Positions 36,801 through 47,373 of a DNA stretch of 64,000 nucleotides are shown here, in pieces; position 1 is the first letter of the stretch; the number at the start of each line of letters is the position of its first letter. Source of the DNA: Dastarcus helophoroides (taxonomy: Eukaryota > Arthropoda > Insecta > Coleoptera > Bothrideridae); contig CM053330.1 in assembly GCA_028583605.1 (NCBI GenBank), positions 23,400,129 through 23,464,128 on the forward strand, written 5' to 3'. The notes beneath the pieces are model-generated. The model worked only from the letters and a program-made list of their open reading frames with translations. It ran no database searches and was not told the DNA's origin. Made by a program: the position numbers and the translations under genes.

Positions 36801-36847
36801 GGTTAAAGCGGATAATCTTCAAACGTGGCAAACTTAAGTCATCCTAA
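30077..36847 (+). CDS. UGT: UDP-glycosyltransferase 1, 4 exons, 512 aa
   Basis: Insect UGTs transfer sugar, usually glucose from UDP-glucose, to small lipophilic molecules in the ER lumen (detoxification, pigment and hormone conjugation). Exons 30077-30895, 36018-36240, 36295-36514 and 36571-36847 join in frame with GT-AG introns of phase 0, 1 and 2. The protein shows a signal peptide (1-18), the conserved SxSH segment with the likely catalytic His31, an acceptor-binding N-terminal half, the donor-binding signature (KWLPQQDVLGHPNIKVFVTQ, then GGLQSIEEAI and PLVGLPFIADQ), a C-terminal membrane helix (LAATILVLFIVTYTI) and a KLKSS tail fitting KxKxx ER retrieval. The open frame begins three bases earlier with GTG, but the ATG at 30077 is the start. 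AATAAA signals lie near 37000-37020. The substrate is unknown. Confidence 0.93.
31975..32560. repeat. Tandem duplication in UGT 1 intron 1
   Basis: Two units of about 300 bp lie in direct order (31978-32270 and 32285-32555). Shared blocks include AAAATGGTATCAGTTAAT-like, a GGTTGCTGCCAACC/GGTTGCTACCACCC block and AGAATAAATCTTTAGTT/AAAATAAATCTTCAGTT. Each begins with AAGGTGTCC/AAGGTGCCCC, so they may be duplicated ends of the mariner relic that follows. Confidence 0.55.
32640..33330 (-). pseudogene. Mariner-type transposase relic in UGT 1 intron 1
   Basis: On the minus strand one finds, in order, a decayed helix-turn-helix/linker (LEDDPDRRLQFCEQM), RQNFRYWADKNPH, the continuous part EEVNVWAGMVGDRVIGPIFF (32899-33102), and after frame breaks GRRGLFEWPSRSADFIPMDY, corresponding to the third catalytic aspartate region. 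Stops and frameshifts are frequent, so it is inactive. Confidence 0.75.
33331..34560 (+). repeat. Quasi-periodic AT-rich repeat block in intron 1, A-rich orientation
   Basis: Same AAAAAAGTCGAAATTTT-like units as 8221-9210; no genes. Confidence 0.55.
34620..34880 (-). repeat. Hammerhead-family retroelement tail, degenerate copy
   Basis: Homologous in order to 20590-20800 (shared TAATAAAAAAGAGGGG-like, AGCCAAATCCATAAGAAACC and CCCTTTCCGGC blocks). The ribozyme core has decayed to TTGATGAG with no usable GAAAC partner, so no ribozyme is called. Confidence 0.5.
35055..35700 (+). mobile_element. PLE-like tail with inverted segments in UGT 1 intron 1
   Basis: Two pairs of inverted segments interlock: 35060-35160 with 35300-35400 (both with ACAAGTTTATTACGAT or its complement), and 35228-35297 with 35620-35690 (TTTCAATTTTAAGCACG and complement). 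A hammerhead motif lies between the plus-strand partners. This circularly permuted inverted layout is what a PLE with a partial inverted copy and terminal repeats would leave. No RT is present. Confidence 0.55.
35553..35612 (+). ncRNA. Hammerhead ribozyme motif with altered cleavage triplet
   Basis: CTGATGA (35569-35575), stem II GGCC-AAGGAA-GGCC, GAAA (35590-35593), then ACTAGG and C. Stem I pairs ACCATA with TATGGT, with a further AACC/GGTT helix beyond an internal loop. The base that should be U before the cleavage nucleotide is G, so this copy is probably inactive. Confidence 0.6.
36018..36240 (+). CDS. UGT: UGT 1 exon 2
   Basis: Codes from DLKNILDNSPEGMVYFSLGS to KWLPQQDVL; 223 bp, ends in phase 1. 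Confidence 0.92.
36295..36514 (+). CDS. UGT: UGT 1 exon 3
   Basis: Codes the UDP-sugar signature (HPNIKVFVTQGGLQSIEEAI through FIADQ); 220 bp, ends in phase 2. Confidence 0.92.
36571..36847 (+). CDS. UGT: UGT 1 exon 4
   Basis: Codes the amphipathic WWCEYVIRHKGAKHL segment, the membrane helix and the KLKSS tail; stop at 36845-36847. Confidence 0.92.
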
Positions 36848-39394
36848 AATCCATTACACTTTGTTATAAATCTCATATTAATATTATTTCATTAAGAACG
36901 ACCTGAGTATGAGCTTTACAGCAGGTTCAGAATTAGATTTGAATTATACTTGTTCATGAAAAGGTGAATAATGTGAAAAGATGTAATTTCGACTTAGAAA
37001 TAAATCGTACATATAATAAAGTTTCTGAATTTTAAATATTCTCCTAAAACTGATTAATGGAAAACCAAGTCAATGCAGCCGAAGTTGTTTAAAATCAAAA
37101 ACACTGACATTGGGACATAAGTATATATCTGAATATCACTCTAGAGGAGCAATTGTTTCCTAAAAAAAGGTATCCAGCGCTGGTAAAATGCAGAAATCTT
37201 CCAAAGTGCTCCAATATAACAAACCAACAGATTTGTCGGACTTACAGTTAAGGCGATATAAACCGAATTCCAACTTATCTAATGAACTTCAGTTGCCCGT
37301 AAATTGCAAAAAAAACTAACAGTATAGTGGCATTCAATTAAATAATTTAACAACATTCCACCAACATATCTCTGACGAAATTTCTGAAACGGGAGGATCC
37401 ATTCTCCAACTTTCTTTTTTTTTAAATTAAATGGTATGTCTTGCGATTTTTTGTCTCCTCTGTTGAAAAGCCCATTTTAAGTGGATTAAAGCTCACTATT
37501 TGGTTTTGTAATTATCAAAAACAAAAGTAGGAAAAATAAATAAATAAAAATATAAAATTTTCAAAAGTTCCAAATGTGCAGCATTTGTAAGTTATCAAAG
37601 CTCAAGCAGAAACGGGAACTTGTAAGATTTTTGACTCTTATTACGTCAGAGCAGAAGTGGCAAAGATACAATATGGATTGCTTTTTGTTTTCTTAAATGC
37701 AATAAAAAATTTAACAAATATATCCAGGTATTTTACAGAACATTAGACATAGAAATTAATATTGTGCAAATGCAGGGCCTGCAAATGCAGGAGCCCCCAC
37801 AAAGTGATTAACATTCTTTTTTTTTTTGGTCGTCATAAATATATGAGAGGATAAGGTTCTGTAATATTTTTATAGTATAAAAATCTTTTACGGATCCCTC
37901 GCTAATAACTTGCACAAGGCCCCGAGCAAACTTAATCCGTGCCTGGTTAGAAACAAATTTTACCATCGGTTTCAATTTTGCATAGCTATTTTGTCCCTTG
38001 CATTAAAACTTGTTTTTGAAAAATTTGGTTTTACTAGTTTTTTTTCTTACATTTTTTTTTCTTACATTTTTTTTTTTCATAATTGCAAAAGTATAAAATT
38101 TGTCCCTTGAGGAAGCAGGCCTACCTCTGACGTTTCAACACTCATGTGCAAATGTCGCCTTTATCGTGCCATTTATGATCGGTCCATAATATTCTTAATG
38201 ATTAAAGACTAAATCCTTCATCAAATATTGCCGCCCTTTGCATTGATGTCCTCTAAATTTTTATGACAAATTAAAGGTCCTTCACCCGATTTCCCCACCC
38301 TTTTGGCATGGCACGTTAGCATACGCCTTGGACCTATAAACGCCCACTGGACCTGTAAAAATGAATGATCATAAGACATAATGTTTAAGTTGAAAGAAAC
38401 TAAAAAGTTTGCTGATTGGTTTTCACCTCCCAATAGAAAGAAAAATTCCAAAGTCACCCTAAAATGAGGCAAACTTTAAACAAAAATCGACCACCACGGT
38501 AAAAGTTCTGATGAGTAAAATTGGGAGGTAAGTGGACGTAGAAAACTACCACTCGAGATATTTATTGCCCTTTTTAAAATTCCAAAAATGGTAAACCTTA
38601 ATAGTTCAAATGTATGTACGTTTTAAATATCGATAAAGAGCTTATAAAATTACTAAATAAAATATTCCTTCACATCTTTGGAAGCCCGAATCTATTAAAA
38701 GCCTTTTCGGTACTCATGAAATGACTTTTAAAAAATTGATCCGTCGACTACTCACCGAAGTTTGATACTGAACCCAATTTGAGTGGGTTCAGCTAATTCT
38801 CTAGCAATTTTTCATTTCATTTTTCTCTAAATGTTTATCCCTAAATTTTAATTTTAAACTTAAAATTTTGCCTTCGTACGGAAAATTCCCATATTTGCCC
38901 CAAAATTTTAATATACAAAGAGACTAGACCCAGATGGAATAACGCAGCCATCCAAATGTTTCTCAGTAGCGCAGCTGAGAGGGAACGATGTACAACTGCA
39001 CAAGGGCCTTCCTCGGAAAGGACCCTTTTACAATTATTCCTTTTTTAGAGTGCACATTGTTTATTTAAAACTTTTAAACGCTGCATAAGTATCTCAATAT
39101 TGGCTCACCAAAAATATAAAAATATACATTAACAAAAATAAAACTTTCCGACAAAAAACTCCAAATAAAAAATAATTCAATTTATTTCAACACAACACCA
39201 AGAAAAAGACGTTTGCTGAAAGTTAAAAGCTACAATTTAAGGAAAAAAGGAAGAGATAAATCGTAGATTATGAAAAAAGAATCGAAATTTTCACGGAAAA
39301 CTGGAATCTTTTTAAATCATTGTCTCAAGAATTTAAATTTAAAATCAAAATTCTGTGGAGTGTGAACATTTGGAGTTTAAAATAATAATAAAAG
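36848..39394. other. Intergenic, gene-free
   Basis: After the UGT 1 3' end no gene is seen. The stretch 37752-37925 is the inverted partner of 16945-17140. Around 38100-38150 GAGGAAGCAGG...GACGTTTCAAC looks like a retroelement tail but lacks a hammerhead core. Confidence 0.45.
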
Positions 39395-39404
39395 GTACCG
39401 TCCA

Positions 39405-39661
39405 CAGATTATAGAATAAAGAGAGTGCACGCCCTATAATGGCCATGTATAAAAATTTGACCGAAATGCGTCTAGAAAGTGGAGTAGCTTCGACTATTTC
39501 TTTACTCTCAGCTGTTGAATAGCCATATTCATTTACTTGGTTTCTCATTAGTAGTAGAAATTCATCACTTCTGATATCATGAGAGCGTACTACCTACTCT
39601 CTAGACGCTTTTTCGACACCGTTTTCTACGTTCGTGCACTATCCTCCTTCTATAATCCCTG
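39405..39661. mobile_element. MITE with 10-bp target duplication (Mutator-like?)
   Basis: A 257-bp element is bounded by the perfect 10-bp direct repeat GTACCGTCCA (39395-39404 and 39662-39671). Its arms are inverted repeats extending roughly 75 bp (CAGATTATAGAA..AGTGCACG against CAGGGATTATAGAA..AGTGCACG, then GCGTCTAGA in both arms). A duplication of 9-11 bp with long TIRs is typical of Mutator-like MITEs. It is non-coding. Confidence 0.7.
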
Positions 39662-40504
39662 GTACCGTCCAATCTCAATTTATGATAAACTTAGAAATTT
39701 TATATTTTGTTAGGATAATTACGAGCAAGGGTATCAATATTCACGATTTTAGACAAGAACTATTATTTAATTAACCGAAACAGGATTAATACATTTGAGG
39801 TTTTCAATACATTCAGTGCCGAAAACAGACTAACTTCTTATTCCCTATTCAAAACAAGCGTAACCCTAATTCTAAAAAGAATAAACACTCTTGAGGAATT
39901 TTTATGACCGAGCGAGCAGCAGGTCGAGGATGATGTCAACCTTCCTTCATATGTGTTGGCTACAATTTGAAATTTTGAAAAAATTGGAAATTTAAATTTT
40001 AATATCGAAGAGATGATAAAAATTTAATATGAAGAATAAATCTGAATTTTCAATTAAAAATTCAATTGAAATAAACTAGAAATCGTTAGTGAAAACTTGG
40101 AGTTCTGCAAAAGAATCAAAATTTTTCGAAAAATCGATGAAACTCGAAAAAGACGAATTTTGCCTGTAACGTAAAATTTTGGAGTGGAAATGTAAAACGT
40201 TTGAACTTAAAATTTTGGAAAAAAATATTTAGCAAATTTTTGAGATGAAACTCAAATTTTCGAAAAAAAAATTTGGAAAAAGAAATTAAAACTTGTTGAA
40301 AGGTTTAAAATTTGAATTTGAAGTCGAAGATTGAAGAAAAAAGTAAATAGTGTATCATAATTCCAACACCAACTTTAAATTTTTTTTTTAAAATTAGCAT
40401 TTATTCTCAACATTTCCAAGGAACATCGAAATTTCTAGGTTAAAATTTTTAATTTCAAAAAAAAATTAAAAAACAAAACAAAAAAATAATAAATCTTGAA
40501 TGTA

Positions 40505-40747
40505 TGTTAGCGGAATCCCCTTAAACACCCTGTATAGTTGCCAAGTGGTGGCAACTTGGCTACGTCAGGACGGGCGAGCTCAGGAAACGCAGCAGGAATG
40601 TATCGCGCAGCAGTACCGACCATACGCCGGAACCGAAGAGCCGCCGCGATAAATCGTTTAAACCTTATAAAAGAAAAATAGAGTCCTATTCTTGAATATC
40701 GACTTTTATTGGGGAAAATACCCCCTATTTCACCCATAAAGTTTACA
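40505..40747 (+). repeat. 5' LTR
   Basis: 243 bp, TG...CA, more GC-rich than its surroundings, with TATAAAAG (about 40667) as a likely pol II TATA element and an inner hairpin GTTGCCAAGTGGTGGCAAC at about 40537-40555. It differs from the 3' LTR at a few bases near the end. Confidence 0.9.
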
Positions 40748-41735
40748 TCAGAAGTGGGATATCTCCTTGTGCAAGATAAAGGAGGAAGGATCTAAAATTT
40801 AAAAGTGATTTTTAGTGCGTTTAGTTCGAGTAAAACAAAGGACAATAATCGAGAAACAACGCCCTAAGGTACATGAATCGAAAATAGTAACCAGTGACTG
40901 TGACAATAAACTCTGTCACCAACAAAGTGTAAATGATGTGGAAATTTCAACAAAAAAGCTACCAAAATCTTTAAATACAAAAGATCGAAATTTCATCAGC
41001 AATGGCCACCGCCCAAAAGTCTCAAGCTTCAAGACAATCGGTTGAAACCAATGCGCATTGTGATAACGCAACTGTATCTGATGTCACCAACACAGCTTCA
41101 GCGCATTTTAGACTCGATCATGACGACACACCCTTTACGACGCTTGAAGGGATGGATGACGTCATCAGAATACAGCTGGAACCAGGGATCTCCGATACCT
41201 GATCGTGTTTTACTAACAAGAGGCGCCCTTCGATAGCGAGCGGCAAGATTTTATGAACACTGGAAGCATGTCGTGCGCGATTGAGTTTCATTTCGTTGGG
41301 ACCTTTGTAGTGGCTTTTCCCAAACAAGCCACGTCTGCTACCTGCTCCACGCCGACGCGCGTTTATGGTTTATCAACTTAAAAGACACTTTAGTAGAATA
41401 TAGACATGCTAATCTGATATAAAATCCAGTCGAAATTGGGACATCATCAGACTCTTCTGGAACAAAGCAGCCTAAATGAAAGTCACATAGAAGATGCAAG
41501 TTATCCATCCATTGTAACAGATTTCCTTACCAAACAAACACCTGGATGTGTGGACTCTACTAGCAATTCCGATAAAAATAGTAGCAAATCTAATGGAAAT
41601 GTCAGGAATGGACGAGCAATAAAAAAAAGAGATTAATTACGTCATAGTGCGATTGAAATGCATCGTCAAGATGACCAAATCAAACGAGTTAAATGCGAAT
41701 ATTATTTAATTTATTAAGATAATTTAAATTCCAGG

Positions 41736-42053
41736 AATACACCACCAGATGACATCTTTATTGACTCTGACAAGGCCGTTGTCGAAGCTCGGGTTAAAAT
41801 AACAGATAACCCAAATACCCAAGCTCGAAAATTCAACGCTGCACGTCATCGTACCGAATTGTTTTCAATAGGAGACCTCGTTGCAGTTGAAGATTCCCAG
41901 CTGGCTGGCGGAGGGAAGTTAAAACCCAAATATCAAGGGCCGTATACCGTTCGAAATTTATTACCTAACGAAAGATACGTGCTGCAAAAAGCAGGACGGC
42001 GGACAACAGTAGCTGCTCACGAGCAATTAAGGCGCTGGCTAATTACAGAATAA
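41736..42053 (+). pseudogene. Integrase C-terminal remnant of the LTR element
   Basis: About 105 codons match the end of gypsy-type integrases: an ARKFNAARHR stretch, LFSIGDLVAVED, then KYQGPYTVRNLLPNERYVLQ, which carries the GPY/F motif, and a short tail to TAA at 42051-42053. The zinc-binding and catalytic DDE domains and all upstream pol are missing. An open frame starts with ATG-less TTG at 41859, but homology begins upstream at about 41736. Confidence 0.75.
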
Positions 42054-42229
42054 TCAATAAATGTGAGTAGAAATTATATTTCTATTGCAGTATTTATCTG
42101 ATTAAATACTTGATTTAAAAAAGCAAAAAAAAAAAAAAAATTTTGAAAAGGCAAAAAAAAAGAAAAATATTATTGAATTTGTTTTTATATGTAAACAATG
42201 TTACACAAGAATAATACATGAAAGACGGC

Positions 42230-42556
42230 TAGTGGCGATCCCACTATGCTAAAGGAGTGGCGATCCCACTCGATGAAATACTAACACCAAAGACGGCCTG
42301 TGGCGATCCCACTGTGCTAAAGGAATGGCGATCCCATTCGAAGATATACTAACACCTAACACCCCCAAAGACGGCTAGTGGCGATCCCACTATGCTAAAG
42401 GAGTGGCGATCCCACTCGAAATACTAACCTAACCCAAAGACGGCCAGTGGCGATCCCACTGTGCTAAAGGAATGGCGATCCCATTCGATGAAATACAAAA
42501 ACCCGAAAGACGGCTGGTGGCGATCCCACCATGCTAAAGGAGTGGCGTTCCCACTC
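42230..42556. repeat. Array of ten covarying dyads (five double units)
   Basis: Each unit is AAAGACGGC-H1-TGCTAAAG-H2. H1 and H2 are 6-bp arms around CGATC. H1 arms: TAGTGG/CCACTA (42230), CTGTGG/CCACTG (42298, one mismatch), TAGTGG/CCACTA (42376), CAGTGG/CCACTG (42445), TGGTGG/CCACCA (42515). H2 arms: GAGTGG/CCACTC (42255, 42401, 42540) or GAATGG/CCATTC (42323, 42470). Substitutions are matched across the arms, so pairing or dyad symmetry is maintained. The array lies between the integrase end and the 3' LTR. Confidence 0.85.
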
Positions 42557-42582
42557 AAAACGAAAAAAAAAAACAAAAAAAC

Positions 42583-42666
42583 ACACACACGCACGCACGC
42601 ACGCACGCTCGCACGCACGCACGCTCGCACGCACGCACGCACGCATACACACACACACACACACAT
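42583..42666. repeat. (ACGC)n / (AC)n microsatellite
   Basis: Imperfect ACGC and AC runs next to the dyad array; the R/T/H-rich open frames here are artefacts. Confidence 0.9.
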
Positions 42667-42808
42667 ACAAAAAAAAAAGGAAAAAGAAAATACATACTGT
42701 AATCGTGATAATAATGTGATTATCAAAACAAAAATACTGCCTTTGAATTTTGTACTTCTAGAAAAAAAAATAACCTATGGTGCGAGGACGCCCTTTACAG
42801 GATGGCCG

Positions 42809-43049
42809 TGTTAGCGGAATCCCCTTAAACACCCTGTATAGTTGCCAAGTGGTGGCAACTTGGCTACGTCAGGACGGGCGAGCTCAGGAAACGCAGCAGG
42901 AATGTATCGCGCAGCAGTACCGACCATACGCCGGAACCGAAGAGCCGCCGCGATAAATCGTTTAAACCTTATAAAAGAATAATAGTCCTATTCTTGAATA
43001 TCGACTTTTATTGGGGAAAATACCCCCTATTTAACCCCTAAAGTTTACA
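42809..43049 (+). repeat. 3' LTR
   Basis: 241 bp, nearly identical to the 5' LTR, followed directly by the TGTA duplication. Confidence 0.9.
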
Positions 43050-43053
43050 TGTA

Positions 43054-44000
43054 TAACATCGAAAATTTGAGGAAAAGATGAAGTTTGGTATTAAAAGCCA
43101 AATTTTAAAAAAGGAGTGAAAAAGTGTTAAGTCAAAATCTCCATAAATTGCATAAATTATTATTTAATTTCATAAATTAATAAAGAAAAAAGCTCAATTG
43201 GAAACTTAAAACTTTGAAAAAAAATATGACATTTAACCAAGTATTTTAAAATTGAAAATGTATCAAAAAAGTTTAGCGTACAAACCTGAAATATTAGGAA
43301 AAAATGCGAAATGTTTCTTTAAGAGTTAAAATTTCGAAGAAAAATTCAGTTTTGGAATAGATGTTTCAAAGAAAAGATACCAACTGAAGGTGTAAATCGG
43401 GAATTGTTTTAAAAAAATCAAAATTTGAAAAGCAGAGCAGAATTTATTTTAAAAATCGAGCTGAAATTCAAAATTTAAAGAATAAAATCGAATTGTCGAA
43501 AATTTAAATGAAAATTTAATTTCCAAGTAATAGTTTCAAAGGTGAAGGGCAAACCCGGAATAGCATGAAGAAAGCGAAAGCTTGAAAAACACTCCAGAAT
43601 TTATTTAAAAAATCCAGTTAAAATTCGAAAGAAAAGATCGAAATTTAGAAACTCTAAAATTTCAGAAATAGAAAGGTTCAATCGGCAATTTTAAGAAAAA
43701 GGCAAAATTTTGAAAATTTTGAAAAAGAAACAAAATTACAGAAAAACTCTCAAAACTTGAAATATAAAATATCGAAATATAGAAATTTCGAAATTAAAAT
43801 TGGCGAAGAATTAAAATTTAAATAATACGAAATCGAAATTGTGAATTTAATTTAAAAAAAGTTTAAGAAAGGAAAAATTGAAAATGTAAACTGAGAGAAA
43901 AGAAAAAAAGACTTCTAAAACGACAAAAATTTCGAATTGTCGAAAGTTCAGTGGAAAGGGGAATGGTAAAAATTGTAGTAGATTTCAAAAATGTATTTTA
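43054..44000 (+). repeat. Quasi-periodic AT-rich block, A-rich orientation
   Basis: GAAATTTnGAAAAA-like units, more degenerate than at 12313-13870. The interval from here to 44873 holds no gene; it should contain the UGT 2 promoter near 44800. Confidence 0.45.
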
Positions 44001-44873
44001 CTTGGGGTCTGGGGTGAACAGTGGGCGAATTATGGTTAAATGCATTATAAAATTCTATTAGGAAAAGTTGCACAGCACAATGTAATGAGTTTTTTGTAAA
44101 CTATTTGATGACTGTTTGATGCATGCAGTATAAATTATCGCTAATTAAATATTACATTGTTAGAACGGTTTATGGTAATGTATTACAAGAACGGATTGAA
44201 ATTATACAAGACCTGCGGCGAGACTTTTTAATTCTGTCCTCTTTGGAAAAAACGTAACGTATGTAACAGAATTAAACAGAATTGATGCAAAAATGTATGA
44301 TCTCTAGTTAATAAAGTGTGCAAAATAGAACGAATAGTCTACAGCGAAACTACGAAACGGGTTGTTTTAGGAGAAGACATGATGTTTCATTCAATTTAAA
44401 TTTAATTTTAGATAGCTGAATATGTAGTTCCAAAAATATTCACTCTAGACCCCAAGTATTATACCATTTTGAAATCTATTTATCATTAGGAGTCCAAAAC
44501 TCTAAGAAAATTAAATTAAAAAATTTGGGGCGGTTGATCTGAGGGCACAGGGATAACATTTACACACAGTATAAACATGACGAAATAATTCCCCTATATA
44601 TATTGACGACGTGTTTTTTTTTCTGAAAATTATAATATAAAAAGTTATTGCGGGTCGATAGTTTTCATTCAAACATCCTGTATATGTATGTCCACTTTAA
44701 TGCATTGATCGAGTTCAATTACCGGATCGCCTTATCTTTAAAATATGAACAATCAGCCTTAGAAGGAATTCTTTTATCCGTATTTTATTCACTCTGTCAC
44801 AAGTTCATAATAAATAAGTCGTGATTTATAGTTTCAGTGTCGTGTTGGTGCTATTCTATTATTCAGAAACGAC

Positions 44874-45695
44874 ATGAGATCGGTAATTTTGTTCCACTTT
44901 TCGTTACTTTTAGCAACAACAACAGAATCAGCTAGAATTTTAGGCGTCTTTTATTATCCATCCTACAGTCACCAGATAGTGTTCCACGCTATATGTTCAG
45001 CTTTATCCGAAAGAGGTCACCAAGTCGTAATGGTAACCCCTAATCCATTGAACGACCCTAAACTTACTAACCTGAAGGAAATAAACGTAAATTTCAGTTA
45101 CGATATTGTCAAAGATAAAGCAGTTCTCTATCTTTCGAGAGACGAATTTCGCTGGAAATCCTTAGATTTAATGAATACTTTAACGACTAAAATCATAAAG
45201 GCGCAAATGCTAGAGGAACAATTTTCCAAAATATTGAAAGACCCTAAAGAGAAATTCGATTTAATTCTGGTGGAAATACATAATCCCATATATTACGCCT
45301 TAGGTTGGAGATTCCATGCACCGGTTATAGGTGTTTCCTCATTAGGGGCGACTAACGTCATTTACAGGTCGATCGGGAATCCGACTCATCCACTGGCCTA
45401 TCCGGATTTTATGTTTCCGAACGTTCATAAAGAAATGAAATTCTTTGAAAGGATGCGGAATGTTTTGATAGACGCCTCTATGCACTTTTTGTACAATTTT
45501 GTCATTCTTCCAAGGAGCGATGCCGTTGTGAAAAACTATTTTGGACCAGATGCTCCTTACTTGGGAGAAATGCAGAAAAATCTAAGTTTGCTGTTCTTGA
45601 ATATCAATCCGATATTTCATGGTGTAAGGCCTCACATACCAATAGTGGTCGATATAAGTCGAATACATATTAAACGTGAACGTAATTTGCCACTG
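44874..45695 (+). CDS. UGT: UGT 2 exon 1
   Basis: 274 codons, signal peptide plus acceptor domain, phase 0, GTAAGT donor. Confidence 0.93.
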
Positions 45696-47331
45696 GTAAG
45701 TCGTCATTACTGTATCAATTCATCTTCCGGTTCTCAGTAGGATAAGTCTTCTGTCACAATAAAGTTAAACTTTTGGAAAAATGCAACATTTGTTTTTTTT
45801 TTGTAAAAATATAATTTTTCTTAATTTCCTTTTAGATGGTACTGATTTATACTGTAACAATATATGCATTTTCAGGATCTTCAGTCTCTATTGGATAATG
45901 CTAAAGGGGGCTTCGTTTATTTCAGTTTTGGGACCAATATTAAAAGTACGCATTTATCAACCAAAATCATCAATAAAATATTAAATGTTATGGGAAGCTT
46001 GCCATATATTGTCTTGTGGAAATACGATGGGGCAGAATTACTAAACAAATACAAAAATGTAATTATAAAAGATTGGTTTCCCCAGCAAGAAATTCTAGGT
46101 GAGAAAAATCAAAATAGGCGAAGGCGTTAAAATCAAAACCAATTCTGTTTTTTTTTGTCCATATACAAGGATATATTCGGTAAAATGTAAAACATTCGGG
46201 CTTGATTACATTTTGGCAAAATGTTAATAATGAATGGTTGGTTTAGGATGCTTAGTCAGTTAAATAGTCGATCGAAAGCCACCAGGAAGGGAGGATTAAA
46301 CTGCATATAGAAATGTGGTGACATAACCTTTTTAAGTCCTGAATATTTTTGATAAGTAGAAATAAAAAATTCTACCTCGGATGCCCCTACATATACGCTG
46401 TGTCCCAGTGGACGTGGGATAACATGGGTAACTTGGAGATAGAAAGTTTGTTAAACGGGCAAATTAGTGCGAAATTTTATGCCCCTTAACATGCCATTAA
46501 GCAAACAGTTGAATATTAGCTTGTTTGGATTTTATGAAGAAAAAAGCGAAAAAGGTCATTTTCTTAAATCTGCTGCAACGTCTTTATTTTGTAATCTGAG
46601 TGAAAAAACTTTTAATAATTCTTACGTTGTTTTTCAAAAGCTTTACAGTGGCGCAGTTAATTTTTTTTCTATTGAATAACTTCTAAGAAAATTATGGAAA
46701 CTTTGTTTTTTCTTACGGACGCCATTTTCGGATTTGGCAAAAATTTTTGAGTAATTTAATATGTCATATGTCAAAAGTGAAACATAAGCATCGTTACAAA
46801 AAAGCACGTGTTATTTTTTTCAAATAGTAGACCTGTAAAAACAAATGGCCCTTTAAAAATGTATAAAATGCAATAATAATTATTGAACATAAATATTCTT
46901 CCGGATGCGTAGGTATAGCTTGATTTTAATAATAAACTAAATAAATTTAATATTTAAACAGTTTAAAAATTTAAAACTCGATAAATAATTATTCTCACTT
47001 TATTTCGGCTTTGTAAAAAATTTATCGAAATCGACAATTTTAATAATGGGAAAGATCTAGAGAATTGCAACTTGTTTCAAGTTTCCTCTCCATTGACACA
47101 CACAAAAACATTGTCTACGATTACCAAAAGCTTCACAAAATATGTACTTATAACTAAAAATTAATATCTTGGAACATTTTTTATGATATTTTGTTGTGTT
47201 GATTTCTTCAGTTTCGTAACGTTTATTTCTAATTTTATGATCAAATTTTAATTAATATATTCTCATAATATTATGTATCACATTACTGCTTCTTTTGTTA
47301 TTTTAATTGTTTTTTCATGGCCTACTAATTT

Positions 47332-47373
<42 letters not shown>

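Larger units (their letters stand above)
40505..43049 (+). mobile_element. Gypsy-like LTR retrotransposon, internally deleted
   Basis: Two near-identical LTRs (40505-40747 and 42809-43049) start TGTTAGCGG and end TTTACA, flanked by the 4-bp duplication TGTA (40501-40504 and 43050-43053). The ~2.06 kb interior is far too short for gag-pol; it retains the end of an integrase (41736-42053), a dyad array (42230-42556) and a microsatellite. No reverse transcriptase is present, so it is non-autonomous. LTR similarity indicates a fairly recent insertion. Confidence 0.9.

Noticed and set aside
38105..38150. Hammerhead ribozyme
   Set aside because: A GAGGAAGC...GACGTTTCAAC pattern looks like a retroelement tail, but no CUGANGA...GAAA core with pairing stems can be built.
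42230..42556. CRISPR array
   Set aside because: Regularly spaced dyads could mimic one, but the spacers are not unique, there are two alternating dyads per unit, and the context is a eukaryotic LTR retrotransposon.
42424..42814. Cys/Arg- and Arg/Thr/His-rich open frames
   Set aside because: They arise from translating the ACGC/AC microsatellite and the dyad array; there are no homologous domains.
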